Source: Hypoxylon rubiginosum | Taxonomy: Eukaryota; Ascomycota; Sordariomycetes; Xylariales; Hypoxylaceae | NCBI GenBank assembly: GCA_902806565.1 | Contig: CADCXA010000018.1 | Coordinates: 179,708-243,707 of the forward strand | Length of the DNA: 64,000 nucleotides | Reading direction: 5' to 3' | Part shown: piece after piece, positions 22,528 through 34,411 of the stretch | Layout: every line of letters starts with the position of its first letter | Position numbering within the stretch: position 1 is the stretch's first letter | Made by a program: the position numbers and the translations under genes | The notes under the pieces: model-generated | Databases searched by the model: none | The model's input: the letters and a program-made list of their open reading frames with translations, nothing else | Told to the model about the DNA's origin: nothing

Positions 22528-23479
22528 AAAAGAGAGAAAATAGAACCAAGACCCAAGAACCAAGAACAACCCACCACGGGCCCCATGGGCCATGGCCGAT
22601 GGCTGATGGCTGATGGCCACCACACCACAATAGCATACCACATGCACATTTTAATCCACCAGCCTAGTAGGTTCTATCAACCACGATAGGTACTAGGCAG
22701 CTAGGGTCACGGTACAAGTTAGCGAGTAACTGTTAGTTAGCTGGAGATGGGAATACTTAACCTCCTAGCAATAAGCAGCCTAGAGCTAAGACGAAGGCGC
22801 AGTCCAAGCCCATTTTCAAGCCCATTTCCCAATCCAAATATTATTTAGGTCGGGGGGTTTGGGGTTGACATTGACCACCTGACGAGGAGCCGATGTACAC
22901 AAGATACATCAGATAGGTATTGTACATACCACACACGTATAATGACTGTATAAAGCCTCGTACCTGACTAGACGTACCTACATATATGTACATACCAGTA
23001 CGAAGTACAGAGCAGCTGTCCAGGTGGGAGTATCCAGGTGGGAAAGCTGGCTCATACTTTTCTTACTCTGAATCCATAAAAAATTATTTATTTTTTTGTG
23101 CAATGCAATTGAACTGATCTTTGTTCTTTCATATTCTCAAGGAGCCAAGGGCAGAAAGAGCAAAGGAAGGAACAGGAAAGAAAAAATAATAATAAAATAT
23201 TTTGGATTATCGGACGGCTTTTCTTTTCCCAACATCCGCCCTCCACAATCTCCCCAGGTCCTTGACCAATCCATATCACAATTCGCCCACCATTGCCGAC
23301 GAACCTCTCACTTTGCTTTTTTTGCTTCCTCTTTTTGCTCGCCCGCCTTTGCTGCAATTCTTCAACGATTAAGCTAAGACAGCTGTAGAAAGAGAAGAAG
23401 AAGAAAAAGGTTGCTAGAAAAGGAGATCAATCTTGAAAAGCCATATTATTTTGCGGTTCTACCATATACGTGTTCGGCA

Positions 23480-25132
23480 ATGGCCTCTTCCAAGGTAATG
23501 AGCGAGTTGCACTAACTTACCTCAACCTACCTTGTCCACCCAGCTCGCCTCCCCCGATTAGAGCGGCCATGCTGATCACTCGCGTCTATCACGAACAGGA
23601 AATGCAGACGTCAACAAGGCCATTGACCCAACACCGCCAATCTATCTCCTCGGGTTCCGCCTCTTCCTTGGGCGCCGCCAGACCATTATCCCATTCGCGC
23701 AACAATTCCCATACCTACTCCGCTTTGTCCGGTGCTCTTAATCCGACCCACCGCGTAACACGTCGCAAGAGTATGACCAACACTGCCGCCAACGTCGCAG
23801 CCGTCGCGGCCGCCCTCGAAGAGGCCGGCGACATGGTCGGTCCCTTGCCCATCGCCGTCAATTCCCGTCGGGGCACCATGTCGAAATCTGCCGCCGCCCG
23901 ATCCGCCATCGTCGGCAGCTTGCCTTCCCCGCCTGCGAGCTTACCTACCCACAGGTTCTCCTTGAACATGAAGTTGGAGGGTCCAGAGAATGCGATTGAC
24001 GACGACTCGAATGACATGTCTGCTGATGAAGGGGAAGTAGGGCTTCAGAATACTCGTATTAGGCGGGCGAGCGATGGCCAGCCCCTGACGAAGGAGGGCA
24101 AGAAGAGCAACCGCATCGAGCTCCGTTGCGACAAGTGTGGGAAAGGATACAAGCATAGCAGCTGCTTGACTAAGCATTTGTTGGTGCCCATTTCCTTGCA
24201 CACTGCCTCTATCCTACATGCACCCATCCAGGCCCTTGGATAATCTGCTTTGTGGACAAGGATGGACTGGCCGAAGACTTCCCAAACCCCGAGTGATTGA
24301 ACGTGAATTTTTTGTTGACGAATTGCTTGCCAGGTGGGAACACACTCCCGAGTGGACCCTCACGTCCAAGCTGCTTATATCCAAGCACCAGCAAGTTCAA
24401 CTGCTGGAAGCAGCTTCGGTTCTCGTCGCCATGAACACCAACGACGCCACTACTCCCCCAGACTCGGCCAAAGACTTTGCCAGCGATCGCGATTCGGCCT
24501 CTCCCACTGCCTCGGGCTATTCCGAACTGCACGACAGTCATGACTCGGCCGATACTACTCCGCCGCCGCAACCGGAGGCTTTCGGTGCGACAAATTTTGC
24601 TTACCGGACAGCATCCAAGAGGAACAGTAGCGGAAGTGGGTATTCGCGATCTTACCAATCGGCCACGTCGGGATCATTCTTTCCGGGAAGCGTGCCGAAC
24701 GGGAATGGAACCGGACATGGGTTTGGGCACTTCCGTCACGCAAGCTCGGACCTGCGCCCTACTTCTTCGGGCATGAATAGCACTGGTCAGGATGACCGTG
24801 ATCTCGCAGCCGCCGTCGAGCTGCTGAGCTGCAGCTTCAATAGTAACGGCGGGACTCGGGATGCCAGGCTACCCGAGGACGCCCCGCCGGTGCCACCGCT
24901 ACCCGCCCAATACCTCGACCACGCCGCTTTTACGAGCACGAGCTTCATCAACAGCTTCACATCGGGACAGATGCCGGAGAGTTTCACGAGGGGTGAGATT
25001 CGGCACACGGCGGACGTAAAGATGGAGGACAGCGAAAGTAGCGTTATGGATGACGACGAGGGTGACCGACGCTCCAGGGCGCGCAGCAGCGAGGACGACG
25101 ACGAGATGATGTTTGGCCGTATGGAGGATTGA
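23480..25132 (+). CDS. C2H2 zinc-finger protein with one finger, 3 exons, 464 aa
   Basis: The exons are 23480-23494, 23599-24179 and 24334-25132 (1395 nt, in frame). The start gives MASSK joined to EMQTSTRPLT. The single finger is C182-x2-C185-x12-H198-x3-H202 (CDKCGKGYKHSSCLTKHL then WEHTPEW) and is cut by intron 2, which lies between the third and last zinc ligands. The finger is followed by LLISKHQQVQLLEAASVLVA, a conserved helix in this fungal family. The rest is Ser/Thr/Pro-rich and ends in an acidic tail (MEDSESSVMDDDEGD; SSEDDDEMMFGRMED). This suggests a nuclear regulator, perhaps a transcription factor, though one finger alone rarely specifies a site. Exon 1 is less certain: an alternative start is ATG 23570, which reads straight into exon 2. 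Confidence 0.85.
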
Positions 25133-26402
25133 ACCTCGGAATCGCTCATTCGAGACGACATGAAACGAGTCATGGCTCTTTAACTATTTCTTTTGTATCA
25201 CAACGTATATCAACTTCTGTAACCGAGGTGGTTCGCTCCGCAGCCGAAACCTTAGCACCGAAGAATGGAGGCCTTTAGAGGAATATACTCTATGGCACTC
25301 TCCAAGAGGTTAAAGTAAGGATCGGAGGGAGCGTCGAGCGTACACCCAGACCAACTAGTTGGAACTTTTTTTTTCAGGGCGAGGGCAGGTTTCATTGGGG
25401 CGAAGAGTGTCATGTCTGATAATAGGACCAAGAACACCCATTTGTTCTCTTATGAATGAAAACCAAAACAGATGAACCTAGACTTACTTTGTTGCTTGGG
25501 TATCCGTGGTATAAGTGCTGACTACCTAGGTAGTTAACCATGTATGTTCTGTGACAGTTGGAGAGAAGTTCTTCAAGACGAATATTGCCAAGACTTTACT
25601 TCTTTACTTGTTGCCGGACTCGCCTATTTGCTCATTTGCCCATGCTGCAGCAGGCAGCAGGCAGCAGAAGCGGAAGTGCGGAGTCATGATACCAATGATG
25701 CTGATGATCTGCATGTGAATGCACGTTGGCAGATATGGTTGCAAACGGACCAGTGCCGCGGAACGATGAACGCACGGGATGTAAGAGTCGAAGAGACGGC
25801 GGGTTGGGTAGGTTACAAGGTCGCACAAGAATTAAAAGAGGAGATTTTGAGAAGTTGTAGAAGAGAAGGAAAACTCTGATCGAGGATCGAAGGACCCGGC
25901 CTCCTTTTTGAGAAGCGAGGTTTGTTGTCGATCAGCTCTGTTGTTGTGGGGTTGGTTGGTACCAGACGAGCAGAGAAGTTCTTCAAAGTGCTGAGAGACG
26001 AGAGATGAGCAACGGGAAGAGACGTCACTGGTGCTAGGTTAGGCGAGTTAGCGAGTTAGAAGTGCTAGATTACCTACAATACAGGCGGTGCTTGTTTTCC
26101 CCACATACAAAACGGGCAGCTGGAAGAAAAGCTCTGCATCGAAGTTCTTAAATTCCCCGCCATTTTCAATCTACAGCGGGTTTGTAGCTCTTGATCCAGG
26201 ATAGCTCTTTTCCCTAAGCTGCTATTTTGTACCTCTCCCTCAATAAACAAATCGCGGTAGAATATAGGCTCTTAGTACACAACCCGCATTAAAAGCTCAA
26301 ACTAGAAACGACGTAATCTACACACGTTTTCGTTGTGACAGCTGAATTAATTAATTATTTTCTCATCTCGGAGATTTATCAGTCGCAAGGAGACCCAGCA
26401 AA
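25133..26402. other. Intergenic region
   Basis: No gene is supported. The palindrome ACTACCTAGGTAGT is at 25521-25534 and a short CAG-rich repeat lies at about 25646-25669. A 111-codon plus frame (25544-25879) is judged chance. Confidence 0.5.
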
Positions 26403-27651
26403 ATGCGAACCAGGAAACAGACGCGCGCGGAAGAGAGCGCCGAAGCCGCATCTTCTCCCACGCCGCCGTCCGCGCCGACCGTCGTCAGCATCACCAAGAT
26501 CGAGGGGCCTACGACAACAACCTCTCCCAAACGCGACGGCGATGGCAGCTACGATACTCAATCCGCCGCCGCTGCCCGGTCCAAGCTACCGAAGCTGATC
26601 CAGTTCCCGCTCGTCGCGATCCTGAGCTTGGCGCTCTCCCAGCTCGGCTACTCCCTTACGTGGGCTCACACCAAGGGCGCGTTGACTGCGCACGCGAGGC
26701 TGCTGAACACCTGGACCGACGTCGGTCTCGTCGTGGGATGGAGGTTGTGAGTTGGACCTTTTTAAATTCAGATTGAAATGTTTACGACTCGTGACGTAAT
26801 ACTAATGATCGACGCCTGGTTGGTTATACAGATTCGAACTTGCATTGGGATGGTTTGGCAATTATGATGGCTACGACATCACAGCGCTGAACCTCTTGTC
26901 GAGCGGTCCTCTTGTGAGTGAAAGGAATCCTCGTCCCGAAGTTCCGAGCACGGGGCATTTGCCTTGTTACCTCATATGTGCGAAACTAACAAGCATGGAA
27001 TAGCTATACCTCCTATTCGCCTTCTACGAGACGCCAGCCAGCGCCCTCCTCCTAACGCTCGCCATCGAGACCGCCGCGACCTACATCCCGTTCCGCCTCC
27101 TGCGCCCGCTGTCCGCGGCGCACGCGGACCCCAGCCGCGCGCCCAACGCGGAGATCGTCGCGGACCGCCCCATCGCGCTGCTGACGACGCTCCTGGCCGG
27201 CGCCATCTACAGCGTGACGCTTTTCCTCGCGTACGCGACGTACCTGCCCTCGTACCTCGTCGTCTACTTCGCGAGCCTGCCGTCCGTCACCTCGGCCCAC
27301 GAGGCCACGTACGTCGGCCTGCTGCCCGTGACGCTGGCCCTCGGGTTCGCCGCGCGCTCCTTTATCTTCGCGCCGGCCGAGGAGGCGGCCGGGAAGGCAG
27401 AACGGTTCGACCCCGCGAGCGCCACCCTGCCCGAGACCGTGCGCTGGAACTTCTGGGGCTGGTCCGCACAGACTAAAGTCGTGATCCGCCGCACCGTCCT
27501 GCTCATGCTGGTTGCGGGAACCAATACCTTCCTCCAGACACGCCTTACGGTCGACGGCGTCGAGACACCCGGCGCCGCCGCTTGGAGCAGCGTCTGGGTG
27601 CTCGCCGCCGCGGTTACGGGGGTGGGGCTTGCTGCCGTTGGCAGTGTTTAG
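26403..27651 (+). CDS. Multi-pass membrane protein of unknown function, 3 exons, 357 aa
   Basis: The exons are 26403-26746, 26832-26913 and 27004-27651 (1074 nt, in frame). The first 60 residues are polar and low in complexity (MRTRKQTRAEESAEAASSPT ...). Hydrophobic segments follow: IQFPLVAILSLALSQLGYSL, the region of WTDVGLVVGWRL/FELALGWFGNYD, LYLLFAFYETPASALLLTLA, IALLTTLLAGAIYSVTLFLA, THEATY-flanking GLLPVTLALGFAARSF, VVIRRTVLLMLVAG and WVLAAAVTGVGLAAVGSV, so about six to seven helices. I recognise this only as a conserved fungal integral membrane protein; no transporter or enzyme motif is visible. The third exon is very GC-rich, leaving long chance frames on other strands. Confidence 0.8.
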
Positions 27652-29431
27652 GTACCTAGACTTGGGAGTAGGCTGGAAAGGGGCGACGAGGAACAAGGGG
27701 GAAACACGGTCTTCGGCGGGTAGGGCGGAAGGAGTTATGGTAAAAAAATTTACGTAGGAGGAAAGAGTCTTTTTTTTCTGGAATATGCCGCTTTGGCAGG
27801 CCAGATGTATTCGGAAACGGGGAGTTGTACGTTTTCTTAATGTCTGTTTTACTACCCCTAGGGCCTGCGTTTCAGTTTCAGCACTTGATACGGACTCAGT
27901 CGGTTTTATATTTAGTTCAGCGCTGTGACGATCGCACGAGAAGGCCGTTCATTAGCAAGGCTTTTTACGATGATATTAAGTAGAACTGAGCCTTTTAAAA
28001 TGCTCTTCTCTCTACGAACGAGGTAGATGCGCACGATGGGAGTAGTTAGTGTTAGGACTACTTGCAGTAGGAATGAAGCTGTGATATACCGACTTAGGGG
28101 GTTTGTTATTGCTGCTTCTACTTTCACATCACTTGAAGTGAGCCGAGCTATCCATATATTGATCGTAAATGATCAAGAGGAGTATAGTTATGTCTCACGT
28201 ATCTCCAGTAGTTAGATCCTAAAGAAAAGTATATAGGGATATTGTTATCAGCTTTTCAATCCTCCTAGTTGCCAACATGCCTCATCACCCCCTTTCTTCC
28301 CGCCGATGCCGCATTACCGTAATTGGCAGTTGGACCCCCTCATGATTGGTCTGTATTAGCCTATAGGTTACACTTTAGTTAAATAGTTCCAGTTTTAAAT
28401 TCTCTTTAACTGCCAACTACCCTAAGCCCCTAGGAATCAATGGTTTCACGGCTTTTGTACAAAATGCTGTCAGGCTCCTGACGCCTATTATATCTAAAGT
28501 GGTAAACCCTACACCTAGGTAAGTAAGTTTTGAACTAATTACGTAAATTAACCATAGCTAAAGAATCCATCCCATAATTATCTAATAGTTTTGATGCCTC
28601 CATGTCTGATGTGTAACCTAACAAATAGATGATTTGTTCATTGATGAGCTTAATTGCCTCAGGCATGCGCTGTTTGATAGGTACCGAGGCTATGACTAGG
28701 TAGGTATCAATTTCAAGGTGGAGATACTGTCACTGCCAGGACCAAAGGATACTTGAAAATCTGCAGATAACCTATTTTCTTAAGAAGATGGTAGCACTAG
28801 AATTATAAAGCTATCAATAATGAGGAAATTCCAAATATTCTTCAAGGAATTTTCCTAGGCTCTATGATTAATATTTGAAAGTTCAAGGATAATAACTTCA
28901 AAGCTCGCTTTGTCTTTGAATAATACATTTTTAGAAGACGCTACATCATAAACATAAAATATTACCCTGGGAAGACTCCGGAGTTGTTTTTGGGGTTTAA
29001 CTATACAACTCGTAGTTTTTACGCCATATATATAATGCCTAAAGCATAGAATATCAGGTCTACAAACTACAAAGGGAGTCATCAAAGTCAACAGCGTCGT
29101 TTTCTTTAGCAACATGCATATCTAAGTCCAGCACCGAGACCACGCCTAGATTGTAATATATTAGATGTATAATATTGAAAGCCCCTCAAGTATGTATTGC
29201 AGCCAACATCTCCGTCGCGGAGAAGCGAAATATCTAGCCTACGGCTAAGTCTCATAAAGCTTTAGGACGATGCACAGGCTTCTGATATATTGAATTCCAT
29301 GTAGTAAAGCTACTTGGCAATTGCGATATGTCTTAAGAACTCATCATATATGCTCACGTTCTACATATGATTCTCCATCTTATCACGCCTTCCAGCATAT
29401 TAAGATGCTGCTAAAAAAAACTTACACATTT
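27652..29431. other. Intergenic region left of the diterpene cluster
   Basis: No gene is supported. From about 28.25 to 29.4 kb the DNA is AT-leaning with many stops and looks decayed, possibly mildly RIP-mutated. TAGGTACC-type motifs occur at 27650-27658, 28512-28520 and 28698-28706. Confidence 0.5.
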
Positions 29432-31288
29432 TCACCACAATTTTTTCCACCTGACCTTCATCTCTCTGTCTGGTGGAACAGATCCAGCACCCGCATATCT
29501 CGGATCGTTTTGAGCAGGGCGCTGGGATGGCGACCCGTCTAGTTTTGTCCACTCAATGAACTCAACGTCAAACCTGGTAACAACCATTGCTATCACCAAC
29601 AGAATCTCTTGCTTGGCAAGATTCCGCCCCGGACACATATATCCTCCGCCACCTATTCCGCGTCATTCGTGAGCGCGGATTAGAAGTAGGGAGCAGCGTG
29701 AGTAGCTTGAGACAAAACTTACCGTAGGGAAAGAATGATCCCGTACGACCAGAGATAGAATATTCCAATTTATCGCCCTGTTGCGTTTTCGCACCCCCGG
29801 CCTTCAGAGACTTCACATGTCGATAAGCCCAGAACTCGGAGGCCCGATAGTCCGGCGTCCCCCAGACAGATTCTTTGAAGTGGGAAATTTGAGTTGGTGC
29901 TTGAACAGTACACCCTTTCAGCAAAGTGAAACCCTCAATAGTAAGATCCTCTGTGGCGGTTCGGGTGAGGTTGAGGCTTAAGTGAAGGCGCAAGGACTCC
30001 GTGTAAATAGATTGAATTAGAGGGAGTGATAGTAGCTTCTGGATGTCAAACGTGCGCTTTCCGGATACAGGATGTGTAGCGAGCGCTTGCAAGACTTCGA
30101 CGCGCGTGGCTTGGAATAGGTCCGCATCGCTAATGATTTCCATCAATGCCCAAGTGCAGACTGGAATGGTGTTGGTATTTAGACTGACATAACGAGCCCT
30201 TGTTAGAGATATGTAATGTTAGATATGGAGAACATGGGCTCACCCGAGAAAAAGAAACATGTAGACGCTTGCTATGCTTTTATTTGAGAATCCAAACGAC
30301 TTTGCCCACCCTCTAAGCTCCTTCGACAGTCGTGAGCCTAACGCATTGTCGAATCCTTCATCTGGCTCGGTGCTACCCCCTTTTAATAATCCTTGCTCTA
30401 CCTCTTCGTACCACTTGAGACACATGGCACGTAGGTCTTCTCGAACCTTGACGCCCTTTTTGTTGAGCCAACTTGGTAGACCGAACGCCAGGCTCTCAGC
30501 ATAGCTATCGTACTCCCACATCATATCTATAAACCCTGGGTTGCGGTCCAAGATACGCCTGCCGACGACTGAGAAAACTGACGCGGTAGCCATCTCACGA
30601 CGGATGAAGTTAAATATAGATACTTGAGCCCATTTGCCAGTTGGAAATGTGCTAAGCGTTTCGTCAAGAAGGTGCTGAAAAGACGCAGAAAGAGCTTCTG
30701 TATATCGAGGCGTCGCTAGATAGTCGCTATGTACTTTATGTTTAAGATACCAAATACGCTTCTCCGGCGGGATGAACGCCTTGCCTTGGAGTGGCACCTT
30801 TCCAATGCCTGATTTGTCTCCGGCTAACTTGGCTAGGTCTGCGTCAGTATAGCCAGCCACGTTCTTGAGTATGAGTAGCATCCACGGCTCTGATATGAGA
30901 GAGGTTGAGGAGTGCCGAAGCACCGTCGAAACGCTAGCCTCCCCAGTGACGAAATATACTTTCACGGGTCCAAGTTGGCATTCGACGACGGGGCTCCCCT
31001 GAAGAGCCTGTCTATATGCATCGTGAGCAGCTATCTAGAATTTGGGACTTACCAGATAGGAGGTGGTACTCACGTTATTCTTTCAAGAAAATGCTTCTTG
31101 CTTGTCATGTATAGCCAGATATTAGACACATACGGGATCGTCTCCCTAAGCCGGGGCGGCCCATGATTATTGCCTTGCCTCAACAGCGAAACCACCACGA
31201 CTGTCAATGACGCCGCCAGAAATGCAGCAGAGCTCCATATCCCAATAATCGAGTGTGAATGCGCGGTAAGGCTATGGAACGTATCCAT
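29432..31288 (-). CDS. Cytochrome P450 (CYP7-like fungal type), 4 exons, 554 aa
   Basis: The exons are 31288-31074, 31011-30244, 30183-29723 and 29652-29432 (1665 nt, in frame). An N-terminal membrane anchor (residues about 13-36) is followed by the proline-rich hinge NHGPPRLRETIPYV. The K-helix is YTESLRLH (E-x-x-R intact) and the haem loop is FFPYGGGGYMCPGRNLAKQ with Cys488. The GGGG-x-M-C-P-G-R form with N-L-A-K-Q resembles fungal P450s annotated as CYP7/sterol-hydroxylase-like, not the other two P450s here. The I-helix region crosses intron 2: the CAG acceptor gives FLFLGLNTNTIP; an AAG acceptor 15 nt upstream would add five residues. Expected role: membrane-bound monooxygenase tailoring the diterpene. 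It lies at the left edge of the cluster. Confidence 0.85.
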
Positions 31289-32205
31289 ATTTCGTACCTA
31301 GGTAGTTAGCAAAGATATTTGCCCCAGGCTTCACGCTCAGATGCCAATATAGCGCCAATTACACAATGAAGACTTAACCAAAGAATTACCAAAGTCCTGC
31401 GGGGTGGATGGATATCTCACAGAGCCTTACGACTTCCTAATCTACTTTCTCGGGCTTGCATGGACACCACAAAGCGCCGGAGCGGAGGCGAATGTAAGAC
31501 ACATGATCTACATATGATCCTGAAATAGTCATGCCAAGAGCTCTTGTAATATATCTGGAGGATAGGTAGGTGGGTAGATAATTCTCACTGGACGATAAGG
31601 TTTATGAGGCGTCAAACTCGCCGTCATATGGGAATCCAGTGATCAGAACCCAGCAGGTCCAATACTCCGACATTTTCAGGTGAGACTTAAGTCCTCGTAT
31701 GCTAGAAAGGCGGGCTGCTTCAATATTCCCCCAATGTTGAAGCCGATCATTAGTATCAACACAGTGTATAGTAACGAAGCCAATCAACAACCTAGAACGA
31801 TATGAAAATATATGATTTTCAGGACGCCCCCTTTTAGTGTGGCTACAGTGCCTATCAATTTCGGATCTTTGTACATGATGTTGTGTGACAGTATGGAGTG
31901 CTATCTTGAGGAGTCATTTGCGTCTGTACGTCTTTCTCTGGTGCCACAGTTTTGTGTAACCAACCTGTCGCACTCCTAAGTTGCATTATGGCCGGCCTAA
32001 ATCTGACAAGTCCGGGTCTCCGTCGCCCGGCGAGAAGTACTCCGCTTACTCTATTTTGATTTGTTGATTAAGGGATAGTGGTGTAGTACCCAAGGGAGGA
32101 TACTTATTATTGGAGGAAATTTAAATTATATATATCACCAAACGTAGAGGATGGAACATGATACCTAACCCCTAACCAAAGGTTCACATTATGATTACCT
32201 GGTAT
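31289..32205. other. Intergenic region between two cluster P450 genes
   Basis: This includes the upstream region of the P450 starting at 31288 and the 3' flank of the next P450. A 61-residue minus frame (31602-31790) is somewhat protein-like but has no recognised domain or upstream exon. GTACCTAGGTAG is at 31294-31305. Confidence 0.5.
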
Positions 32206-33923
32206 CTACGTACCTGGCTTAATCACAATCCCACAAAGCGGCTTCTCCCTCCTATGTACCCTAATCTTTGCCATCGGGTTTAGCATCAAAAATTCATGAA
32301 TGCGAATAACCCCTGGTTTCTTGCCCCCCACGAACTCGAACTCATACTTGTCCAGTAGCTCCACCATCAACACCTTGATCATCATATTCGCCACTATCCG
32401 CCCCGGGCACGCCCAGCGCCCAGAACCCCACGTAAGTATATCACCAGCCAGTCCACTAAACGGCGTTGCTTTATGCCGCTCGAGGTCCTTGTTGTAGAAT
32501 CGCATGCCGTCGTATGTGCTCGGAACATGCCCCGGCGCGCCCGGGTTCGCGAGGTGGGCTATGATTCCCTCCTGTGAGGCCAACGTGATGAACTGTCCGG
32601 GCTTTAGCTGGATGCCGCAGCTCAACTGGACGTCCCTCTGCACGACTCGCTGGTACACGAGTGCAGCGCCTGGCGAGAGCCGGGACGTCTCTTTCAGTGC
32701 CGAGTCTAGCTTGTAGAGGCTATCAAGCGCGGCTAGATCCCACTGTCCACCTATGTCTGCATGCTTCTGCTTGATCTCTTCGCGTATCTCTTTCAAAATG
32801 TCCGGATTCGCCACAAGGTCTACCAGAGCCTCAGAGGCAAGATTTGCTGTACTATAGGTTGCACCGGCGATAACTGCGGCAGAGAGATGGCATAAGACGT
32901 GCTCGTCGCGCTCGGTAGGGGTCTTGGCATCACGCAACATCCAGGAGATCAAATCGCCTCGCTTGGAGGGATCAAAGTCCTTTTCCTGCAGTCGACGGCG
33001 CACCTCAGGGATCACGATGCGATCCCAGGTTTTCCAGCCGCTGACGAGACGCCACTTGGCAGGAAGCAACCAGACAAGAATGGGTTGGAGGAAGGATGGC
33101 ACAATGCGCATACAGAACGTGAGTATAAATACTGTCCACTGTTAGAACGATGAACTTGAAAATATTTTCAAGTCTTTAGTGCTACTCACCATTCCTAGTA
33201 TGCTCATGACAGACCCTTATAAGTTCAGGGTCATCGCAAATCGGCGGCCCAAACAATGTTAATGCCAAACCTTCGCTAATGCACTGTACCAATATATTAA
33301 CGGGGTCTATTGACGCCCACAAGCCCAGCTCCTGGGGCAGCAAGCGGTTCAGTCTTCCTGTCATGCGCTTGGCCATTGGCGGCGTGACCTCATTGATGGC
33401 CGGGCTAATCCGGCCTAAAAGCGTCCTCACATGGTAGCTCGTCTTGAGAATGACGTCCATACCGGTTAAGTGACCGAGGAGACTGAAACTGTGGTGTTTT
33501 CTCGTGTTGAGGACGTCCACGGGCAGATGGTTCAACTCAGGGATGGAGCTGGCCGGTAGCACAACGTAGTCGGCATCCCCGCGTTCCAGCCGGTAGGGCT
33601 TACCCTTCGACTGATGGTTATGTTACTCTCTAGCTTCCGAAGGTATTTTATCGTTGATATTTAAGGTCGGAATTACTACTCACTTTCCTGTATCCCACTT
33701 CGAGGATTTCACGAGCAAATAGTGCCCAGCGAAGCCGTGCGAACAACTTAGGCTCCCAGGCGAAGCTCTTATTGATAACGGGGAACTGCCTTGAAACGAC
33801 GTATCTCGGGCCCTTTCGGGCAAGTAGAAGGGGAATGACGAGAAGGCAAAAAAATGTAGCTCCAAGAAGATGTTGTCTATGTAGCGCCCCAACTGCGGCA
33901 CTCACCCAAGCTACGTAGCTCAT
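32206..33923 (-). CDS. Cytochrome P450, ent-kaurene-oxidase-like group, 3 exons, 528 aa
   Basis: The exons are 33923-33684, 33610-33190 and 33131-32206 (1587 nt, in frame). An N-terminal anchor (ALHRQHLLGATFFCLLVIPL) precedes FPVINKSF and EVGYRKSKGKPYRLERGDAD. The I-helix is AAVIAGATYSTANLASEAL, where the usual H-T-T of this group reads Y-S-T. The K-helix is ALKETSRLSPG and the haem loop is LTWGSGRWACPGRIVANMM with Cys462. The layout and the C-terminal EFEFVGGKKPG..IHEFLMLNP match fungal P450s of the kaurene-oxidase (CYP503) and related groups. The probable role is stepwise oxidation of the diterpene skeleton; site and product are not predictable. It is divergent from the rhodopsin-like gene, and its two intron positions match those of the P450 at 36266-37991. 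Confidence 0.9.
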
Positions 33924-34411
33924 GTTGGCCCTTGCGCGCCTATGTACTAGGTACTAAAGTGCTATGCAAGACAGGTACCTAGGTAGGCATCGAATGTGAC
34001 AAACCAATGCGAGAGTATATGTGGTAGATAGGCACAGCTATACCTGAAAATAGGTTTTCTATCTGCATTAAAGGTGCTTTATATAGTAATGCCGGGCTGC
34101 AATATCTCTAGCACCTTCAATGTCTTATCGAAAGGAACATGCGGCTACGATGATATGAGCCGTGAGTAACAGTGCAAGATACTGTCTGCGACCCGAACAG
34201 GGATAGATGCGCCATGCAGCCTGGAAAAATGATATCTATCGAGCTGTATGTTGGTTAGGTAGGCTGCCAGGTAGCACGGCAAAAGGAACTGGAAAGTCCC
34301 CAAATACCCCAATTCAAGTATCTTTTGCTCCACCGAGTCTCTTTTCTCCATTCACCAGTCTCCCTTATTCCCAAGCAATCAGCGCTGCGAGTGTTGTCGA
34401 TTCCGCTCATC
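33924..34411. promoter_or_regulatory. Bidirectional promoter, P450 / rhodopsin-like gene
   Basis: 488 bp separate two divergent start codons. The motif GGTACCTAGGTAGG lies at 33974-33987. No other coding sequence is supported. Confidence 0.6.

Larger units (their letters stand above)
19710..23479. other. Gene-poor region with a hairpin and a G-quadruplex motif
   Basis: No complete gene is supported. It contains a GC-rich hairpin (20770-20797), a four-run G tract (22488-22527) and, from about 23.05 kb, an A/T- and then pyrimidine-rich leader for the C2H2 gene. A minus-strand frame at 20003-20266 begins in a protein-like manner but then becomes low quality. Confidence 0.5.

Noticed and set aside
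23470..23600. Longer N-terminus (GTG start at 23470) for the C2H2 protein
   Set aside because: It needs a non-ATG start; the ATG at 23480 with a 104-nt intron gives a clean in-frame MASSK/EMQTS join.
25544..25879. 111-codon plus-strand frame
   Set aside because: It covers a CAG-rich repeat, has no family resemblance, no conserved-looking start context, and an equally open minus frame.
26964..27696. Frames of 170 and 214 codons overlapping the membrane protein gene
   Set aside because: They are shadows of its GC-rich third exon; composition is Arg/Gly/Ala-rich with no hydrophobic pattern or domain.
31602..31790. 61-residue minus frame between two P450 genes
   Set aside because: It is somewhat protein-like but has no recognised motif, no upstream exon and no support beyond composition.
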